NCBI RefSeq assembly: GCF_020497125.1 | Contig: NC_059077.1 | Location: forward strand, 26,611,340-26,675,339 | Source of the DNA: Mauremys mutica | Lineage: Eukaryota; Chordata; Testudines; Geoemydidae | Direction: 5' to 3' | DNA length: 64,000 nucleotides | In this document: piece after piece, positions 58,488-64,000 of the stretch | How positions within the stretch are numbered: position 1 is the stretch's first letter | How the letters are laid out: the number at the start of each line of letters is the position of its first letter | Program-made: the position numbers and the translations under genes | Notes under the pieces: generated by a model | Seen by the model: only the letters and a program-made list of their open reading frames with translations | Database searches by the model: none | What the model was told of the DNA's origin: nothing

Positions 58488-61400
58488 CACGCATTACAGA
58501 GAAAATCTGTTTTTTCCCTGGACTGGAGGGAGCATAGCCCATTGCTTTATGGGGATGGTGCATACACAGTATGAGAAGCTATGAGGGGATGGAGCATGCT
58601 TAGGAGCTATGAGGGCATTTAAAAGCGCAATAAGAATAGATTTTTTGGAGATTTTTAGCGCTAACATTGAATACTATCCACTGAGCCATGTGCAAACTGT
58701 AATTTTTCTAAAGGCTTGTAATGTAGCCAAATTTGAGTAAACTTTCATGGGATAGCGACGGGAACATTGCTAACAATAAGGCCACCCCCCCCCCGCCCAA
58801 TTTCAATCTCTGTTCCAAAGCAGATGGGTGCTAGCACTAATCAAGGAAAAGGTTGCTAGAATTTTTTAACATGGGCAAAACAACATATTTTTACCTCTCC
58901 TCATTCTCGGAATCAACGGAACTGTTTTGGCTGAAATATTTTAAACAAATTCAGCCTGAGGCAGATACCTGGCATAAAATTTCAGCCCATGTGGTTAGTT
59001 TGACAAAATTATAAGCAACTGAAACCAGGGTCTTATAATGAAAAGTGTCAGGCAATTACCAGTGACACTGTCAGCCTGGCCTATAATAATATATATCTGT
59101 GAATTATATATTTATGTCAATATATATGTGTGTGTGTGTTGTATATTATGGATCTACAAGAATTGCTCTGTATCTAAGGTTGCCATTTAAATTGTATCAG
59201 CCTAATTAAGTGACATCTAAAATTTCTTAGAATCCTCCAGAAAACTCAATTCCCTCCCCCTAAGTCAAAGAAAAATCCTGTTGGCTTCAAAACTGGCAGT
59301 TTAGATATGGAATTAAAGTAGTGCTTTTCTGTGCCTTTGGAATAAATCAGAGTAGCAGTTCCTGAAGAATGACTCCCTTAAAATTGAGGTGTTAAACTCA
59401 TTCCCAAAGTTAACGACTCCCCTCCTGCCCCATACCATTTTGGAGCAAACAAAATCAGAGAGAATCTACTTTAGTAGAAGCCTCACATAGTGCCCAGGCC
59501 CAAAATTTAGTTGACAAAAAATAATTTTAAAGCACCATTAAAATTTGAGTAGGGCAGTAATATCACTAGAAACTATTAGCTCTGGTGATTTTAATATAGT
59601 ACATCAAAGGACTTCTAGAGACTTAAACTTTCTTTTTATTTAAAAAAAAAAGTAAATCTTTAGCCCTTTGCCAGAGAGAAAACTCAAGTTAATACGTCAT
59701 TGCTAGGCCTATCTGTGGAAAGACAGATTATTTTTTCCCATGAAAAGGATCACAAGGGATTTTTTCTTTATTGCAAAGGTCAGCAAGAAGAGACGGAAAT
59801 TGCATTCTCCCAAATTCCTTGCTCATCTGCGGACCTCCTGAGGTCCACAGGAAGGGATCCCTGGTGCAGACCTTAGTAGATCAGGAGTGAGGAAAGAGTT
59901 AGTTAAGGAGAGCATGTTGCATATACAGACCTCTATACAGATCATGAAGTTAAGAGCATTTGAATGAAGACAGTAAAAAGTCACTGGGGTGACAAAGCAT
60001 TACTCTTATTATGAGACACGTATGGGAATTATAAAACCAATGGTTTGTGGTACACACTTTCAATTGCAAAGAAGGGAAAATTTTAGTCTGGCATTTCTAC
60101 AAAGTCAGCCTCTGAATCTCCTGAGTTTCTAACAGTTGAGGGTTTTTTTTTTAATTTCACTGTTGTTGAAAGGCACTGTGATTACTGATATGTGCCTGCA
60201 TTCTTAACTTCAAAAGTAACATATGATGGCAATGTGATGGTATTATGTTCTCTTTTTGTAACAATTTGTAAAACTCACAATAAAATAAAGATCTTGAAAA
60301 TGGCCTTCAAGTTGTCAAAAGCATCAACTTTGTTCTGTTGAAGATGCTGATTATAAAATAAACAGGGAAGTAAATTTAAACAAATCTTTGTATATGGATT
60401 AAACACATTTTTGTGGTGCATGCTATAGCTTTACAGTTTCTTTAGGCTCAAAGTGTGCCCATCCCTACTGGAAATAGCACTCCAGAAATGGGATTAATTG
60501 GGGGTTCTAGGCACAAAAGACCAAAAGGCATGGAAAATATGTACAATATCCTATTGTCCTAGTGGGTTTAGAGTTGGATTTTAATTCAAAATTAAGAACC
60601 CTGGTTTACCAAGGATTTAAAGGGACAAAAGAGAGAAGTCAGATTTTGATGTTTAAAAAATCCCCTTTTTGAGAGCAAATAGACTTTTGCAGATGTGAAA
60701 CAGAACATTTATCAACAAATAAACCTCACCCCAGAGGGATTTAGAAGTGCTGTTTTACTAGCAACTTTATATGCATGGTCAGGCTATAAAAGCAGTAAAT
60801 ATGTCTAGTGCTTCATTTTTCAAAAGGACTCTCTTTTTTCTCTCTTTCCCTTTGGATTGTTATGTTGGGAGAGAAAAGCCAATGTTGAAAACCCAGCTTC
60901 TATGAATGGATGTTAAATGATTAATTTAATCATTAAGCATTCAAAAATAGATGACAAGGCATCCCAGCTATAAAGCTGGCATATTTGCTGGGGACAGCTA
61001 GATGGAGTTGGGGAGTGTTAATAGATGAAGAAGCACTGAAGTGTGTTAGGTGTGGCTTTTGCAACAGGCTGACTGAAAGAGTCTGTTGGGACTGGACCTT
61101 TGCCTTGCACATCTGCCTGTCTTAAAATTGTGTCTTTCCACCACAATCAGTTGTCTGGCTATATCTGGTGTCTTTTCAACAGTCTGATATTAAGAGTATA
61201 TTGTCAGTCCAAAAAGGCAGAAATGATTTAAACCATCCACACTTCTTGTCTAAGATTCCCAGCTTTTCCCAGTTCAGCTGCTGCTTAGTACCATGTATGT
61301 CAAATCAGGTTGGGGTTTTTTTTGTGTGTGTGGTCTTGGTTAGATCTGTGGATGCATGCTTTCCAGAAACCGACTAACAAAAACAAGCCCGAGGTGATTA

Positions 61401-62279
61401 TATTACATGCAAATATAAATAGCAACTACATCACCTAGTAGGGACACGGTGTAGGGAATTAGTTTCCACATCAGCTCAGCTGCGCAGTGTTTGCAAAGTA
61501 CTCTGAACAACCTCCCTGCAGCTTTGCTTGTTTTGAGCACAGCCAGACATAATGATGTTAATGACTGGAACCTGAGGCAAATATTTCTCCAACAGAACAC
61601 CTAGTTAAGATATCTTCTTTGTATTGCTGTTGATATTCTGGGTCAGTGATCGCACATGTTTTATAGCTTGATTACCTGCAGGTTTCAACTCATTCTGAAG
61701 CTTAAGACCAAAAATGTTAATTAAACTAATAAAATACATACTCTGTATTTCACAAATTTTTTTTCTTGTTTGATATTTAGGACACCACAAACCTGCCCTC
61801 AGTGCTGATCTCAATTTAGGGCCAGATTCTGAGGCTTTAGCTCCTCTTAAGTAGCACCTGAGCCTGTCAGTGGATACCAGTGGTTTCAACATAAGTAGGA
61901 GTATCAGACTCTGTCTCTAAGTGAATTGAGTGACATTACCGTTGTCACGGTATCAAATATTTTCCCAAAATATTGTGTATATATATGGATAAAAAGTGAG
62001 TCCAAGCCATACAATTCAAATAACAGATTTGTTTCTCATCATTATAGAAATGGGGCTATGAAAATTGGATCTGGGTTCTGTTTCTGAACCTCTCCTATCT
62101 CCTGAGAGAAGGTTTGGATTCATGGTTTTGTCTCATCTCTGATACATCTGGTATATAGAAGTAAAAAGGGCACGAATGTTAAATTAATCCTACCAGCGAC
62201 CCCATGAGTCCAGTAATTTCCCAAAAGTGTGAGTTACAAAAGGAAAGAAATATTCAATAGTGGAAAACACAAAGATCAC
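58488..62279. other. No gene recognised (one old repeat at 61.82 kb)
   Basis: AT-rich DNA with TA/TG simple sequence at 59085-59150. At 61816-61912 the text GGGCCAGATTCTGAGG ... TATCAGACTCTGTCTCT resembles an old palindromic repeat. No gene seen. Confidence 0.45.
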
Positions 62280-62880
62280 TAATGCTTCCGAAAGTCACTT
62301 GTCTTTTCGAATCCCTTCATTGGCTCCTCCTCTACTCATCACATAAAACATAAGCTACTTGTCTTCTCTTCCTTTTATGAACTAGCCCCACCCTACCAAT
62401 CTTCTCTCATTTGCTATCGAGATCTTGACTCCCACCCCCGATCAGCCCAGGCCAATCTCCAGCTCCCATTTATTAAATTATCAGACAAGCATCTTTTTCC
62501 GTGTGCTGCCACTCACGCTTCATAGCAGCAACCTGTAAACATCTGTGGAGCTACCACTTTATTCTCCTCCTCCTAACCCCTCCTTAAAAACTCTCCTTAG
62601 TCATGATGCCTAAAAAAAGCTTGACAATGGTTAGGCTCCTGGGGTGCTGAGATCACTGCCTATCCTGCTGACCAATATTGTCGTCTTAGTTTTCTATTTA
62701 CCCCCCCCCATCCATCTGTCTGTTTCCATCTGTTGTCTCTTGCCTTAGATTGTCAGCTCTTTGAGGCAGGGGCTGACATTTATGTTTTGTGCTTGTACAG
62801 CACCTAGCACAACAGGACCCTGGTCCATGACTATGGCACCTGGGCAGTATGGTAATACTAGCAAAAATACTAATCATTAA
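62280..62880 (+). mobile_element. L3-like LINE 3' end
   Basis: Blocks AAAAAGCTTGACAATGGTTAGGCT, GCTGACCAATATTGTC, ATTGTCAGCTCTTTGAGGCAGGG and TTGTACAGCACCTAGCACAA are in the order of the 3' end of old L3-type LINEs shared among amniotes. No open frame remains. Confidence 0.6.
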
Positions 62881-63872
62881 ATAGTAATATGTAGTTTGGC
62901 AATACTTCCAGAAGTGCACAGTCACCATCAATTTTTAAATTGATACCCAATTAATAATTAGTCACAGTCAAACTCTGTCAGCTACCTGCACAGCCTGCTG
63001 CCAATAACCCTGGGAATAACAGTACTCTTTTTATACTGTCCAATTATACATAATTATTGTACACGCTACATGAGTGGGTCTGTTAAATCCACACTCACTG
63101 ATGTGCAGTTAGTGGCCCCTTCATAGAGACCATTTTAATACTTACAAGAAACATTCCTGTCACTCCAGGAGCTCATTCATGTGCTGTTTCTTCTTTTTTC
63201 TTTCCCCCTTCTTGTTTAAAAAAAGATAGTAAATTAAATACACCCCATCCCCACAGTAATGCAGCATACATATCCCTAGTAGGGCAAAAATAAGTTGGAC
63301 AATGCACAAGTTAAGTTTTTGTGAGGAATATTGTCTTGGCCAGGTTTCTCATGTCATATGTAGTTGTTTCTTTTTCATATTTATTTTGTTAAAAGTATAT
63401 AAAATAAAAACTTTAATACTGGTTGTTATCCAGTATATTATACAAAACATAAGGCCAGAACCAAAGCTGGTATAAAATGGAATAACTCCATTGAAGTCAT
63501 GAGGCTGATAGACTTCTGCAATGTTAAAGTTGTAGAGCTAAGATAAGAACAAGGGGACATGCAAAAGTTAAGGTTCCTATAGCAAGTCAACACAGCCAGT
63601 CTATATGTCCTGTGGAAGAGGTCCTCAATTGGTGTATTGTGGTCCTGATCCCTGACTGTGACCTCTACTTCATCATAATATAAATGATTATATATTAGTG
63701 TATTTTTTTCTGTGTAATAAAATACAGTAAGGTGGTCATCTGTCAGTATGAAATGTACTATTTTATTATTTACTTTGCAATATTTTTCCTATATGATTAT
63801 TGTGCTAGTATATATATTGGCAAGAGTAAGCATTTTTAATATTTTGGTATCTTTAAATAAATATTAAATAAT
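62881..63872. other. No gene recognised
   Basis: AT-rich DNA without supportable genes. A block near 63480 (AATAACTCCATTGAAGTCAT) is old-repeat text. Confidence 0.45.
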
Positions 63873-64000
63873 TGGAGATATACCTATCTCCTAGAACTGG
63901 AAGGGACCTTGAAAGGTCATCAAGTCCAGCCCCATGCCTTCACTAGCAGGACCAAGTACTGATTTTTGCCCCAGATCCCTAGGTGGCCCTTTCAGGGATT
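63873..64000 (-). mobile_element. tRNA-derived SINE (antisense), cut by window end
   Basis: Inverse of the SINE at 7205: CTAGAACTGGAAGGGACCTTG, TGCCTTCACTAGCAGGACCAAG and CCCCAGATCCCTAGGTGG appear in reverse order. The tRNA-like head lies beyond the window. Confidence 0.82.

Overview
The window looks like non-coding genomic DNA of a reptile, most likely a turtle. The evidence is the repeat content: tRNA-derived SINEs whose 3' tail resembles CR1, several CR1 LINE fragments in both orientations, an old L3-like LINE and a CORE/MIR-like SINE, many short non-autonomous hAT and PIF-Harbinger elements, and a class II (betaretrovirus-like) endogenous retrovirus. No host gene, exon series, rRNA or stand-alone tRNA could be supported. 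Every convincing coding segment belongs to a transposable element, so the region is probably intergenic or inside a very long intron.

Layout. 0.75-5.08 kb: a nearly complete PIF-Harbinger DNA transposon with terminal inverted repeats, a TGA target duplication, an intact DDE transposase gene on the plus strand, a convergent two-exon Myb/SANT-like gene on the minus strand, and in that gene's intron an 82-bp tandem array plus an unexplained third ORF. A related 286-bp MITE follows at 5.15-5.43 kb. 6.8-9.5 kb: an LTR-like patch, a SINE, a nested set of hAT-type pieces, a CR1 fragment and a GC-rich hAT MITE. 11.3-15.6 kb: further MITEs, including an inverted pair, and a decayed Ty3/gypsy pol. 15.6-30 kb: mostly unannotated AT-rich DNA with a few old palindromic repeats and an L3-like patch. 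30.07-33.03 kb: a complete-ended but inactivated hAT transposon. 34.2-35.6 kb: a decayed Ty3/gypsy gag. 37.1-42.2 kb: a MITE, an LTR-like segment, a hAT element carrying a 61-bp minisatellite, CR1 pieces and a 261-bp hAT MITE.

44.98-50.47 kb: an ERV on the minus strand with a perfect 6-bp target duplication, a complete 3' LTR, gag (partial), dUTPase-protease, reverse transcriptase, RNase H and integrase, but no env, no matrix region and a 5' LTR cut to 102 bp next to a poly(A) tract. 51.4-64 kb: a Harbinger-type MITE, a CR1 interrupted by a CORE-SINE-like element, a solo LTR with 5-bp target duplication, two copies of one MITE, a second LTR-like segment, an L3-like LINE 3' end and a truncated SINE at the right edge.

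How the parts work together: the Harbinger transposase and the Myb-like protein are the usual two-protein set of this superfamily, and the palindromic CAGCGCTG motifs in its subterminal regions and in the neighbouring MITE are candidate binding sites for that machinery. The short MITEs depend on proteins encoded elsewhere. The items most worth a second look are the third Harbinger ORF with its tandem array, and the ERV's odd 5' junction.
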